Below, in pieces: positions 16,899 to 24,681 of a stretch of 50,217 nt of DNA. The stretch comes from JTS-RE37 sp041744575 (GTDB taxonomy: Bacteria > Bacteroidota > Bacteroidia > Flavobacteriales > Flavobacteriaceae): assembly GCA_041744575.1 (NCBI GenBank), contig JBGTKP010000022.1:1-50217 (forward strand), written 5' to 3'. The first letter of the stretch is position 1, and every line of letters starts with the position of its first letter. Both the position numbers and the translations under genes were made by a program. The notes under the pieces were generated by a model that made no database searches, was not told the DNA's origin, and was given only the letters and a program-made list of their open reading frames with translations.

Positions 16899-17450
16899 AT
16901 GAAAAAGTATATAATCATCCTCGCTTTGCTGGCAATACCCCTGGCGGGTTATTCCCAGTCTGTTTTTGACAGATTTGAAGATATGGACAAGGTCAGTTCC
17001 GTTATAGTGAACAAGAATATGTTCAACCTGCTGGCTAAAATGGAAGTGGAAGTAGATGAACCGGAAGCACAGGAATTTATGGATGTCGCTAAAAGTTTGA
17101 ATGGCCTGAAGGTATTCATTACAGAAGATAAGGCCATTTCCGCCGACATGAAATCGACCGTGGACAAGTATTTGAAATCCGCATCACTGGAAGAATTGAT
17201 GAGGGTCAAGGACAAAGATGCCAACGTCAAATTCTATGTCAAGAATGGCAAGGACAGCGACCATGTCAGTGAGTTGTTAATGCTGGTTTCCGGAATACAA
17301 AATGCCAATATACAGATCAATGACCGTAAAATCGAAACGGTACTTCTTTCGCTCACTGGGGACATTGATCTTACAAAAATCGGTTCTCTTACCAAAAAGA
17401 TGGATCTGCCCGAGGAATTGAACAAGGCCGGGAAAAAAGGAAATAAATAA
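16899..17450 (+). CDS. DUF4252 exported protein, copy 1
   Basis: This 183-residue protein has a Sec signal peptide (KKYIIILALLAIPLAGYSQ, cleavage near 19) and a DUF4252 domain. It is rich in Asp, Glu and Lys, with SSVIVNKNMFNLLAKM, ISADMKSTVDKYLKS, NVKFYVKNGKDSDHVSELLM and the closing LTGDIDLTKI. The family is found mainly in Bacteroidota and has no known function. The gene begins 12 nt after the anti-sigma gene, so it is almost certainly on the same transcript. It is a clear paralogue of the next gene, with long shared blocks such as SLEELMRVKD. Confidence 0.85.
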   Translation: MKKYIIILALLAIPLAGYSQSVFDRFEDMDKVSSVIVNKNMFNLLAKMEVEVDEPEAQEFMDVAKSLNGLKVFITEDKAISADMKSTVDKYLKSASLEELMRVKDKDANVKFYVKNGKDSDHVSELLMLVSGIQNANIQINDRKIETVLLSLTGDIDLTKIGSLTKKMDLPEELNKAGKKGNK

Positions 17451-17506
17451 GTAATTCATCAATCATCAACAAGTCCTGTTTTTACAGGCACTAAAAACGA
17501 ACAATC

Positions 17507-18052
17507 ATGAAAAAATTAAGTTTATTGGCGGCATTTCTTTGGGTGCCACTTGCAGGTTTTGCACAGAATTCATTTGCTCAATTTGAGGACATGGACAATG
17601 TAGCCACGGTGATTATCAATAAAAGCATGATCAACCTCCTCACCAGCATTGGTAATGCCTCGGATGATCCGGAAGCTCGTGAATTCATGGACCTGGCTAA
17701 GGGTCTTGAGGGATTAAAGGTGTTCGTCACAGAAGACAAATCAGTTTCAGATAAAATGAAGACATCAGTGGATGCTTATCTCAAATCGTCATCACTGGAA
17801 GAACTCATGCGGGTTAAAGATGATGAAACCAATGTAAAATTCTATGTGAAAAATGGAAAGGATGAGGACCATGTTGTGGAATTACTCATGTTCGTCACCG
17901 GAATAGATAAGGTGAAGGTGGGGCATAACGGTCGCAATGTTGAAAGTGTGCTGCTTACCCTGACAGGGGATATTGACCTTCGCAAAATAGGAACCCTGAC
18001 ACAACATCTGGACCTCCCGAACGATCTTAATAAAGCGGAAAAAAAACAGTGA
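17507..18052 (+). CDS. DUF4252 exported protein, copy 2
   Basis: This 181-residue paralogue of the preceding gene has the same layout: a Sec signal peptide ending near GFAQN, FAQFEDMDNVATVIINKSM, EELMRVKDDETNVKFYVKNG and LTGDIDLRKIGTL. The two align without large gaps, pointing to tandem duplication followed by divergence. The 56-bp spacer holds a small hairpin, CCTGT (17475-17479) with ACAGG (17484-17488), which might tune transcript stability. Function is unknown. Confidence 0.85.
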   Translation: MKKLSLLAAFLWVPLAGFAQNSFAQFEDMDNVATVIINKSMINLLTSIGNASDDPEAREFMDLAKGLEGLKVFVTEDKSVSDKMKTSVDAYLKSSSLEELMRVKDDETNVKFYVKNGKDEDHVVELLMFVTGIDKVKVGHNGRNVESVLLTLTGDIDLRKIGTLTQHLDLPNDLNKAEKKQ

Positions 18053-18064
18053 TCACAGTCATAC

Positions 18065-18098
18065 GCAGGTGGGCATTCGTGGTTTGGCAGCCACCCGC
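18065..18098 (+). other. Intergenic hairpin between DUF4252 copies 2 and 3
   Basis: GCAGGTGG (18065-18072) can pair with CCACCCGC (18091-18098) over seven of eight positions, with an 18-nt loop. No T run follows, so it is more likely a processing or stability element than a terminator. Confidence 0.35.
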
Positions 18099-18133
18099 AA
18101 TTATTGACCTATGATTCTCCTGAATAAATCTGT

Positions 18134-18679
18134 ATGAAAAAAGCAACTTATATTCGATCCGTCCTGTATCTCATGACACTGGCCCTGGGCGCCTGCACCT
18201 CTTCGGAAAGCCTTCAGGAATATTATGTGAGTAATTCCGATAACCCCAATTTTATCTCTCTTGACGTCCCGGCCAGCATCCTCAATCTTGATAGCGTAAA
18301 TCTCTCGAACCAACAAAGGGAGGCCCTTCAGTCACTTAAGAAGCTAAATATCCTAGCCTTCAGAAAAACTGCGGGAAATGAGGAGGCTTTCGAAAAGGAA
18401 AAAACCAGGGTACAATCCATCCTGAAGGACGAGGACTTTATGGAACTGATGAAACTGAATTCCTCTTACGGAAAGGGAGTGGTCAAATATCTGGGAAATG
18501 AAAGTGCCGTCGATGAAGTGATCATCTACGGAAGCAGTGATGATAAAGGATTCGCTTTGATCCGCGTTCTGGGAGACGAAATGAACCCTGCACACATGAT
18601 CCAGCTGCTTCAGGAAATACAGCGATCAGACCGTAACGGGAAGGAACTCCGGCAAATCGGAGATTTTCTGAAGGGGTGA
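18134..18679 (+). CDS. DUF4252 lipoprotein, copy 3
   Basis: This 181-residue protein starts with a lipoprotein signal (LALGAC, Cys at about 21) and then the DUF4252 pattern: LKKLNILAFRKTAGNEEAF, DEDFMELMKLNSSYGKGVVKYL, VDEVIIYGSSDDKGFALIRVLGD. It is the most divergent of the three copies and is membrane-anchored where the other two are exported and soluble. It closes the sigma-factor cassette and is followed by a strong terminator. Function is unknown. Confidence 0.8.
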   Translation: MKKATYIRSVLYLMTLALGACTSSESLQEYYVSNSDNPNFISLDVPASILNLDSVNLSNQQREALQSLKKLNILAFRKTAGNEEAFEKEKTRVQSILKDEDFMELMKLNSSYGKGVVKYLGNESAVDEVIIYGSSDDKGFALIRVLGDEMNPAHMIQLLQEIQRSDRNGKELRQIGDFLKG

Positions 18680-18695
18680 TACTTCGGGGAATTCT

Positions 18696-18742
18696 AAAAA
18701 AAAAAGACCTGTGGCAGTCAAAATTGTCACAGGCTTTTTTTT
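18696..18742. terminator. Bidirectional terminator between DUF4252 cassette and mscS-like gene
   Basis: CCTGTGGCA (18708-18716) pairs with TGTCACAGG (18725-18733) with one G-U wobble. A run of ten A residues precedes the stem and eight T residues follow it, so it can stop transcription from both convergent sides. Confidence 0.88.
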
Positions 18743-18757
18743 GACGCCATTATTACA

Positions 18758-19654
18758 CTATTCCTCCGGCTCCTTACTGATTTTCATCCGTAGTTCATTT
18801 TTGCCAAAATCCAGTGTACGGATGGGGAAGGGGATATTGATGTTATTTTCGTCAAAATTGCTCTTGATGAGTTTCACAGCCTTGTGTCTGGCAGAATGTT
18901 CCTGTTTGGAATTGATCATATCTACCCAGAAACGCACCATAAAGTTGATAGAGCTGTCGCCGAATTCCGTAAAGAAAAATTCGACCTCCTCACTTCCCTT
19001 CTGCTCAAAATTTTCGCCGATAATCCGGGTCGTCAGGTCTTCCACTTCCTGTAGGTTGCTTCCATAGCCTACTCCGCAGGTAAGGACAATCCTGGTCCGG
19101 GAACTAATGGAATAATTTGTAAAAGAATTTTCAATAAACTTGGTATTGGGGATAATCACATAATTATTGTCAGGACGGCGGAGCACTATGTTTCTAAGAC
19201 TGATTTCGTCTACAAATCCGGCTGTTCCATCCGCCTCAACGTAGTCATTGATTTTTATATTTGGCATGAAGGACAGGATAAGCCCGCCGAAAGTATTGCT
19301 CAGTGTGCCCTGCAAAGCAAGGCCAATGGCCAAACCGATTACCCCGGCACCGGCAAGGATACTGGTAAGCACCGTATCCAGCTCCAGGACCCCCAGGGCC
19401 ACGAAGAATCCGACCAGAATAACGGTCAGAAAAACAACCTTACTGATGATGTTCTGTATAGAAACCTGTGCAATGCGCTTTAGCAGAAAATTTTTGAAAA
19501 GCTTTCTGAGGCCCCTCGCGAGAAAATAAAACAACACCATGATGAGAATTGCCATAACGATGTTCGGAAGTTTGAGGATAACCGCATCCAGCCAATCCCC
19601 TAATTTATCCCACAATTTTTGCAGGGAATCATGAAGTGAGAATTCGAATTTCAT
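18758..19654 (-). CDS. MscS-family mechanosensitive channel
   Basis: The 298 residues give three transmembrane helices. The third, pore-lining helix is GAGVIGLAIGLALQGTLSNTFGG in two overlapping blocks (about 100-122), rich in Gly and Ala as in MscS. The beta domain (NIKINDYVEADGTAGFVDEI, then IIPNTKFIENSFTNYS) and alpha/beta C-terminal domain follow. It releases solutes on hypo-osmotic shock. The length is close to that of E. coli MscS (286). It is a single gene, convergent with the DUF4252 cassette. Confidence 0.95.
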   Translation of the reverse strand: MKFEFSLHDSLQKLWDKLGDWLDAVILKLPNIVMAILIMVLFYFLARGLRKLFKNFLLKRIAQVSIQNIISKVVFLTVILVGFFVALGVLELDTVLTSILAGAGVIGLAIGLALQGTLSNTFGGLILSFMPNIKINDYVEADGTAGFVDEISLRNIVLRRPDNNYVIIPNTKFIENSFTNYSISSRTRIVLTCGVGYGSNLQEVEDLTTRIIGENFEQKGSEEVEFFFTEFGDSSINFMVRFWVDMINSKQEHSARHKAVKLIKSNFDENNINIPFPIRTLDFGKNELRMKISKEPEE

Positions 19655-19783
19655 AGTATCAATTTTTAATTATACTAATATGCCAGGCAATGGCCGTAAT
19701 ATACATTCATTGTATTTTCATTTCGTTGATGCCTTTATCATCAGCCAATTTTCCGATTCCGGAGCCCCTTCGAAGGGATGGAA

Positions 19784-21127
19784 TTATATTCCCGTATAAT
19801 TCCCGGGGTGGATCGACTTTAATTCGGAACTGAGACTCTCGGAAAGTGCCAGGGAGTCAATAAATCGGTGGATAGCAGCTTCGTCTATTTTTTCATTGGT
19901 CCTTGTGAGCCCTTTTAAAGCTTCATAAGGGTTTGGATAGCCCTCTCGCCTAAGAATCGTCTGAAGTGCCTCTGCTACCACTGCCCAATTGGCCGAAAGA
20001 TCCTCTGCGATCCTCACTTTATTGATCAAGAGCTTTTCGAGGCCCTTGAGGGTGGATTTGAAACCAATGACCGTGTGAGCCAAGGGAACACCAATATTTC
20101 TCAAAACAGTACTGTCCGTTAAGTCGCGCTGCAATCTGGACACAGGTAATTTGGCAGAAAGATGTTCAAAGAGGGCATTCGCCATCCCGAGATTGCCCTC
20201 AGAATTCTCAAAATCAATAGGGTTTATTTTGTGAGGCATGGCTGAAGAACCTACTTCCCCTTCCTTGATTTTCTGCTTAAAATAATCCATGGAGACATAG
20301 GTCCAGAAATCCCTGTCCAGATCTATGAGAATCGTATTGATACGTTTTAGCGCATCGAACAAGGCAGCCATATGATCGTAGTGCTCAATCTGCGTGGTTG
20401 GAAACGAATGTTGGAGGCCCAGTTCTTCAGAAACGAATTTTGTAGCAAAATGCTTCCAGTCCACGGATGGGAAGGCTACTTTATGCGCATTGAAATTGCC
20501 CGTGGCGCCCCCAAATTTAGCGGCGTGGGGAATTTGCTTAAGCAAGTGGAATTGTTGTTCCAGCCGCTCTGCAAAAACGGCAATTTCCTTTCCAAGGCGG
20601 GTTGGGGAAGCCGGTTGACCATGGGTACGTGCCAGCATGGAGACATCTGCCCATTTCGTGGCAAGTTTTTGCAGTTGTGAAAGGACCTGTTCAAATAGTG
20701 GGATATAAATCTCGGACAGGGCCTCTTTGAGTGCCAGCGGTATGGCCGTGTTATTAATATCCTGGGAGGTGAGTCCGAAATGTATAAATTCTTTGTAATC
20801 CCCAAGGCCCATGGTATCAAGTTTTTGCTTGATAAAATATTCCACCGCCTTAACATCGTGGTTCGTTTTTTCTTCAATTGCCTTCACGGCCAGTGCATCT
20901 TCATGCTGAAAATTCCGGTAGATTGCCCTTAATTCCTCAAACCGGTGAGCATCGACCTGATGGAGCTGAGGCAGTGGCATTTCACAGAGGGCGATAAAAT
21001 ATTCTATCTCCACATGGATACGGTAACGGATCAGGGCTTCCTCAGAAAAATAGGGGGCAAGGGAGGCAACCTCTGATCTGTACCGGCCGTCTACCGGAGA
21101 TATCGCACTAAGTTGGTTCACAGACAT
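19784..21127 (-). CDS. purB: Adenylosuccinate lyase
   Basis: It removes fumarate from SAICAR and adenylosuccinate in purine synthesis. The ATG at 21127 gives 447 residues, close to E. coli PurB. A further upstream ATG at 21244 is in frame but lies upstream of the promoter box at 21166-21159, so it is excluded. Family motifs are HFGLTSQDINNTA at 117-129, RTHGQPASPT at 167-176, and the fumarase/lyase signature GSSAMPHKIN at 293-302. The 260-bp stretch before the next gene on this strand holds the promoter and nothing else I recognise. Confidence 0.97.
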   Translation of the reverse strand: MSVNQLSAISPVDGRYRSEVASLAPYFSEEALIRYRIHVEIEYFIALCEMPLPQLHQVDAHRFEELRAIYRNFQHEDALAVKAIEEKTNHDVKAVEYFIKQKLDTMGLGDYKEFIHFGLTSQDINNTAIPLALKEALSEIYIPLFEQVLSQLQKLATKWADVSMLARTHGQPASPTRLGKEIAVFAERLEQQFHLLKQIPHAAKFGGATGNFNAHKVAFPSVDWKHFATKFVSEELGLQHSFPTTQIEHYDHMAALFDALKRINTILIDLDRDFWTYVSMDYFKQKIKEGEVGSSAMPHKINPIDFENSEGNLGMANALFEHLSAKLPVSRLQRDLTDSTVLRNIGVPLAHTVIGFKSTLKGLEKLLINKVRIAEDLSANWAVVAEALQTILRREGYPNPYEALKGLTRTNEKIDEAAIHRFIDSLALSESLSSELKSIHPGNYTGI

Positions 21128-21158
21128 GAAATTATAATATGTTTTCCACGGAAAGTGG

Positions 21159-21166
21159 CAAAGATA
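21159..21166 (-). promoter_or_regulatory. -7 box for purB
   Basis: TATCTTTG on the minus strand matches TAnnTTTG exactly. Transcription would begin near 21154, giving a leader of about 27 nt to the ATG at 21127 and ruling out the longer reading frame start. Confidence 0.5.
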
Positions 21167-21386
21167 ACCATAAGAAGGCAAGTTTTCCCGCGAATAAAGG
21201 GATTTTCTAACGGGGATCCCTGATGGTCCCGAGCCATAGATCATGGTGTTTTATTTTAAGCCTGGAATATCGCTGAACCAGATCCGGTTTTATCGAGATA
21301 TTCCGGAAGCCTTATCGCTGGTACATCCTAAGTGGGAATCACTTATAGCCTGCACCAGCCGATAGCCTTTGTACGCAATCAGACTG

Positions 21387-22097
21387 TTAACCCTCCGGAA
21401 CGCGTTGCTTAAGAGCGGCAACCAGTTCCGGAACCCCTTTAACCGCCCTTTCCGGGATGATGGTCAGATTCCCCAGGACTGAATGTTCCACGGAAGGTTT
21501 GGGGTCAATAAAATAAATCGGCGTGCCAGGGCACGCGTAGTGCACCAGGCCGGCTGCCGGATATACCTGCATTGAAGTACCAATAATGATCACCACATCG
21601 GCCTTCGCTGTAAGACGCGCGGCCTCAGGTAACAGGGGCACTTCCTCCCCAAACCAAACAATGTCGGGCCGCAACTGGAATCCGGCTGTGCACAGGTCTC
21701 CGGGATTCAGATCCTTACGCCAGTCCATAATGTCATTTTCATTGCCCGTACTTCGCACCTTTAACAGCTCTCCATGAAGGTGAAGGATTTGCGTACTGCC
21801 AGCCCTTTCGTGGAGATCATCAACATTCTGTGTTATTATACACACGTCATAGAGTTCTTCAAGGGAAGCCAGAGCCAGGTGGGCACTGTTAGGCTTTACA
21901 CTGAGCAATTGCCGCCGGCGTTGGTTATAAAAATCCAGAACCATGGCAGGGTTCCGGGCAAATCCACTGGGTGATGCCACGTCCATTACTTCATGACCTT
22001 CCCAAAGGCCGTTTGCATCCCTGAAGGTCTTCAATCCACTTTCTGCGCTTATGCCTGCGCCAGTAAGGACGACTATTTTCCGACGTATTTGTCCCAT
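21387..22097 (-). CDS. Sirtuin-type NAD-dependent protein deacylase lacking the zinc cysteines
   Basis: This 236-residue protein starts at the ATG at 22097 (MGQIRRKIVVLTGAG). The Sir2 core is intact: GAGISAESG at 13-21, QNVD at 90-93, the catalytic His108 in HLHGE, and GTSMQVYP at 173-180. Y57 and R60 (YNQR) form the YxxR pair that in SIRT5 and CobB binds succinyl or malonyl groups. The two CxxC pairs that hold zinc in most sirtuins are absent; only isolated cysteines such as Cys136 remain. Desuccinylase-type activity is inferred. It is divergent from the trmH-like gene across 39 bp. Confidence 0.85.
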   Translation of the reverse strand: MGQIRRKIVVLTGAGISAESGLKTFRDANGLWEGHEVMDVASPSGFARNPAMVLDFYNQRRRQLLSVKPNSAHLALASLEELYDVCIITQNVDDLHERAGSTQILHLHGELLKVRSTGNENDIMDWRKDLNPGDLCTAGFQLRPDIVWFGEEVPLLPEAARLTAKADVVIIIGTSMQVYPAAGLVHYACPGTPIYFIDPKPSVEHSVLGNLTIIPERAVKGVPELVAALKQRVPEG

Positions 22098-22136
22098 GCT
22101 TCCGACATAAATATAAGCTTTTCCTATCTTAGTTCT

Positions 22137-22793
22137 ATGGTTGATATGGCGTTGCTTAGTTACCTGGAAACCTTTCTTTCCGATGAGCGCAAAGCGCGTT
22201 TTACAGAGGTATTGTCGCAACGTACCACTTTTCTAACAGTTGTGCTGGAAGACATTTTTCAAATGCACAATGCGAGTGCCGTCCTCAGAAGTTGTGAAAT
22301 ATTTGGCCTTCAGGAAGTACATTTTGTAGAAGGTCGTTTTGGCAAAAAGATGGATCGAAATATTGCCATGGGCGCCCAAAAATGGGTTGATGTTTGCCGA
22401 TATGGCACAATTGAGCAATGTATTGAGCGGTTGCGCCAAAAAGGATATTGCATTGTAGCCGCAACTCCGGGTACCGGTGGCTGTGCCCTGGATCAGTTTG
22501 TTCCGCAAGCCAAAACCGCCATCCTTTTCGGTACTGAAAAAGAGGGGCTCAGCAGGGAGGCAATTCTGGGTACCGACAGTTTAATCACGATCCCGATGAC
22601 CGGATTCACCGAAAGCCTGAATGTATCGGTAAGCGTGGGGATATGCCTTTACGCCCTTTCGGCCGGTCTCCGGTCATCTGATCTGGATTGGCGACTAACG
22701 GAAGAGGAGGTGCTCGTAAAACGAATGGATTGGGCCAAAAAATCCATAAAAAGCCATCAAAAAATTGTCGAAAGATTTTATGGTAAAAAATGA
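22137..22793 (+). CDS. trmH: TrmH-like tRNA 2'-O-methyltransferase (SPOUT)
   Basis: The product has 218 residues from the ATG at 22137; the upstream frame would run through the divergent gene's start and is not used. SPOUT motifs are NASAVLRSCEIFGL, then ILFGTEKEGLS and ITIPMTGFTESLNVSVSVGI, which form the trefoil knot and bind S-adenosylmethionine. The C-terminal LDWRLTEEEV...RMDWAKKSI resembles TrmH, which methylates guanosine 18 in the tRNA D-loop. rRNA as substrate is less likely. The stop codon overlaps an ATG that could start the next frame. Confidence 0.9.
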   Translation: MVDMALLSYLETFLSDERKARFTEVLSQRTTFLTVVLEDIFQMHNASAVLRSCEIFGLQEVHFVEGRFGKKMDRNIAMGAQKWVDVCRYGTIEQCIERLRQKGYCIVAATPGTGGCALDQFVPQAKTAILFGTEKEGLSREAILGTDSLITIPMTGFTESLNVSVSVGICLYALSAGLRSSDLDWRLTEEEVLVKRMDWAKKSIKSHQKIVERFYGKK

Positions 22794-22837
22794 AAATTGA
22801 TTACCTTGTTCCAACTAAACAACTAACTGATAAACAC

Positions 22838-23374
22838 ATGACTATACTACTTTACATTCTGGCTGGCATCGTGGTGTTGGTACTTGTTCTAGCGTTGATA
22901 GCCCCGAAAACATACGATGTATTCCGCACTGTGGATATAGATAAACCGAAGCATCAGGTCTTTGAATATTTACGGTTTCTTAAGAATCAGGACGAATGGT
23001 CCCCCTGGGCACGAAAGGATCCGAATATGGTAAAGAAGTTTACTGGCAGCGATGGGGAGGTTGGCTGTGTAAGTTACTGGAAGGGTAATAAAGAGGTAGG
23101 AGAAGGGGAGCAGGAAATCACAAAAGTTATCCCGGCCAAAAGAGTTGACTCGGAGCTTCGATTCCTCAAGCCTTGGAAATCGACTTCTGACTGCTATTTG
23201 TTTGTTGATGACGCAGCTCATGGTAAAACCAAGGTGACCTGGGGATTTTCAGGCAAGAATAAATTCCCTATGAGCCTGATGATGCTTTTTATGAGCATGG
23301 ATAAAATGGTGGGAAAAGATTTTGAAGATGGCCTGGCAAGCCTTAAAACCCGATTGGAAAGTAAAAGTGTATGA
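22838..23374 (+). CDS. SRPBCC-fold protein with N-terminal membrane helix
   Basis: From ATG 22838 the protein has 178 residues: a transmembrane helix (about 3-24) followed by a polyketide-cyclase/START-like domain (about 30-175), with the typical opening YDVFRTVDIDKPKHQVFEYL and KNQDEWSPWARKDPN. Such proteins bind hydrophobic ligands or lipids; the ligand is unknown. An in-frame ATG at 22790 overlaps the trmH stop as ATGA and would add 16 hydrophilic residues, so the exact start is uncertain. It overlaps the next gene by 4 nt (ATGA). Confidence 0.8.
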   Translation: MTILLYILAGIVVLVLVLALIAPKTYDVFRTVDIDKPKHQVFEYLRFLKNQDEWSPWARKDPNMVKKFTGSDGEVGCVSYWKGNKEVGEGEQEITKVIPAKRVDSELRFLKPWKSTSDCYLFVDDAAHGKTKVTWGFSGKNKFPMSLMMLFMSMDKMVGKDFEDGLASLKTRLESKSV

Positions 23375-23748
23375 AATATAATCAGGTAGGTTGGTTTGAG
23401 ATTCCTGTAAGGGATATGGACAGGGCCAGCAAGTTTTATGAGGCTGTATTCGGAAGAACGATTTCTCTCCATGAAATATCCGGATTTCAAATGGGCTGGT
23501 TTCCCGGGGATCACTCATCTCCCGGTGCGACTGGTTCGCTGGTCAAACATGATATGTATACGCCGAGTGACACTGCCGGTGTCCTGATCTATTTTTCCTG
23601 CGAGGACCTCTCTCAGGAACTAAATAAGGTTGATGCTGCAGGAGGACAAATCATGCAGGGCAAAACCGAAATTGGAGGCGGACATGGCTTTATGGCCATT
23701 GTCAGGGATTCTGAAGGTAACCGACTGGGATTGCACAGCACGATTTAG
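23371..23748 (+). CDS. VOC-family (glyoxalase-fold) protein
   Basis: The 125 residues form two beta-alpha-beta-beta-beta modules: VGWFEIPVRDMDRASKFYEAVF in the first half and DTAGVLIYFSCEDLSQEL...GGQIMQGKTEIG...GFMAIVRDSEGNRLGLHS in the second. One or two of the metal ligands usual in glyoxalases are hard to place, so enzymatic activity is uncertain. It is translationally coupled to the SRPBCC gene. The stop lies 3 nt from the stop of the convergent phosphoesterase gene, with no terminator visible between. Confidence 0.85.
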   Translation: MKYNQVGWFEIPVRDMDRASKFYEAVFGRTISLHEISGFQMGWFPGDHSSPGATGSLVKHDMYTPSDTAGVLIYFSCEDLSQELNKVDAAGGQIMQGKTEIGGGHGFMAIVRDSEGNRLGLHSTI

Positions 23749-23751
23749 ATA

Positions 23752-24567
23752 TTATATATAAAAGATGCCTGCCTCTGCTCTGGCTCCGAAGCGAACAGGA
23801 ATTGCCCTTGTTCCGATCCCTTTTGAAACATACATCCTGGAATCCTGGTTGGAATACCATCCTCTCTCATACCGACCGCTGCCATTGGGCGTATAAAAAG
23901 CTTTCCCTAAAAACGCAATCTGACCTCCGTGCGTATGACCTGAAAGGATCATTTTCAAAGGTAATTTTAACTCCCTGTTAATCAACTCAATTGATTCCCT
24001 GTAGGCCGGGCAGTGATTCAAAACCAGGGTATCCGCCTTCGTCTCTGCATTAACGGCGGCAATCCGGAAATCCGGCGTCCCGCCCTGAAGATCGTCGAGT
24101 CCCATCACATTGATGTTCCTGCCACCTTTGGAGTGCACCAGTGTCTCATTTACGAGCAGCCGGATTCCAAATTCATTATATAGTTCTCTGAGGGCCGTAA
24201 GATCGATTTCACCCTCATATTCACGGTTACCCAATATCGCGAACTTTGTGCAATCTTTGTCAAGAAGTTCCAAAAATTCCCTTAATACGGGCAAATGGCG
24301 GTTGCGGTCTATGGCATCCCCGGTCAGGACCAGAAGATCAGGTTTTTCAGAAGCGATACGACTGCTAAGCTGCCTGTGCATCCATTTGATCTCAGTCAGG
24401 TGCAGGTCGGACAACTGAATAATTTTTAACCGCTCTGAGTGCCCGTCAGAAAGGTCAAATTCATTCCAAACAACAATTGATTTCTCAAACCAGAAAATAT
24501 CTGCAGCCAGGAGGCCGATACTTCCCAAAATAAACCGGATGAGAAAATTTCTACGCTTCATCTTCAT
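23752..24567 (-). CDS. Metallophosphoesterase with Tat-like N-terminus
   Basis: The 271 residues start with KRRNFL then a hydrophobic stretch, a twin-arginine-like export signal or anchor. The calcineurin-type motifs are DLH (Asp54, His56), GD (Asp84), GNRE (113-116), His185 and GHTH (His211, His213). In the third motif, normally GN[HD], the His is Arg115, so the usual proton donor is missing while all metal ligands remain. The nearest types are YaeI-like periplasmic phosphoesterases that act on lipid phosphates (inference). A 114-bp gap separates it from the amylase gene upstream. Confidence 0.88.
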   Translation of the reverse strand: MKMKRRNFLIRFILGSIGLLAADIFWFEKSIVVWNEFDLSDGHSERLKIIQLSDLHLTEIKWMHRQLSSRIASEKPDLLVLTGDAIDRNRHLPVLREFLELLDKDCTKFAILGNREYEGEIDLTALRELYNEFGIRLLVNETLVHSKGGRNINVMGLDDLQGGTPDFRIAAVNAETKADTLVLNHCPAYRESIELINRELKLPLKMILSGHTHGGQIAFLGKAFYTPNGSGRYERGWYSNQDSRMYVSKGIGTRAIPVRFGARAEAGIFYI

Positions 24568-24681
24568 CTTTCTTTTGATCTTTTACAAATAGTCATTGCT
24601 CACTGTTTACCAGAGGGCGGTTCCATTAAAACAATGGTTATAGGAGGTCAGTCAGGTAAAAAGTTTCCGGAAGCCAACTGG

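Noticed and set aside
21128..21244. A longer N-terminus for purB starting at 21244
   Set aside because: The extension is not enzyme-like, and a perfect -7 box lies between 21244 and the ATG at 21127.
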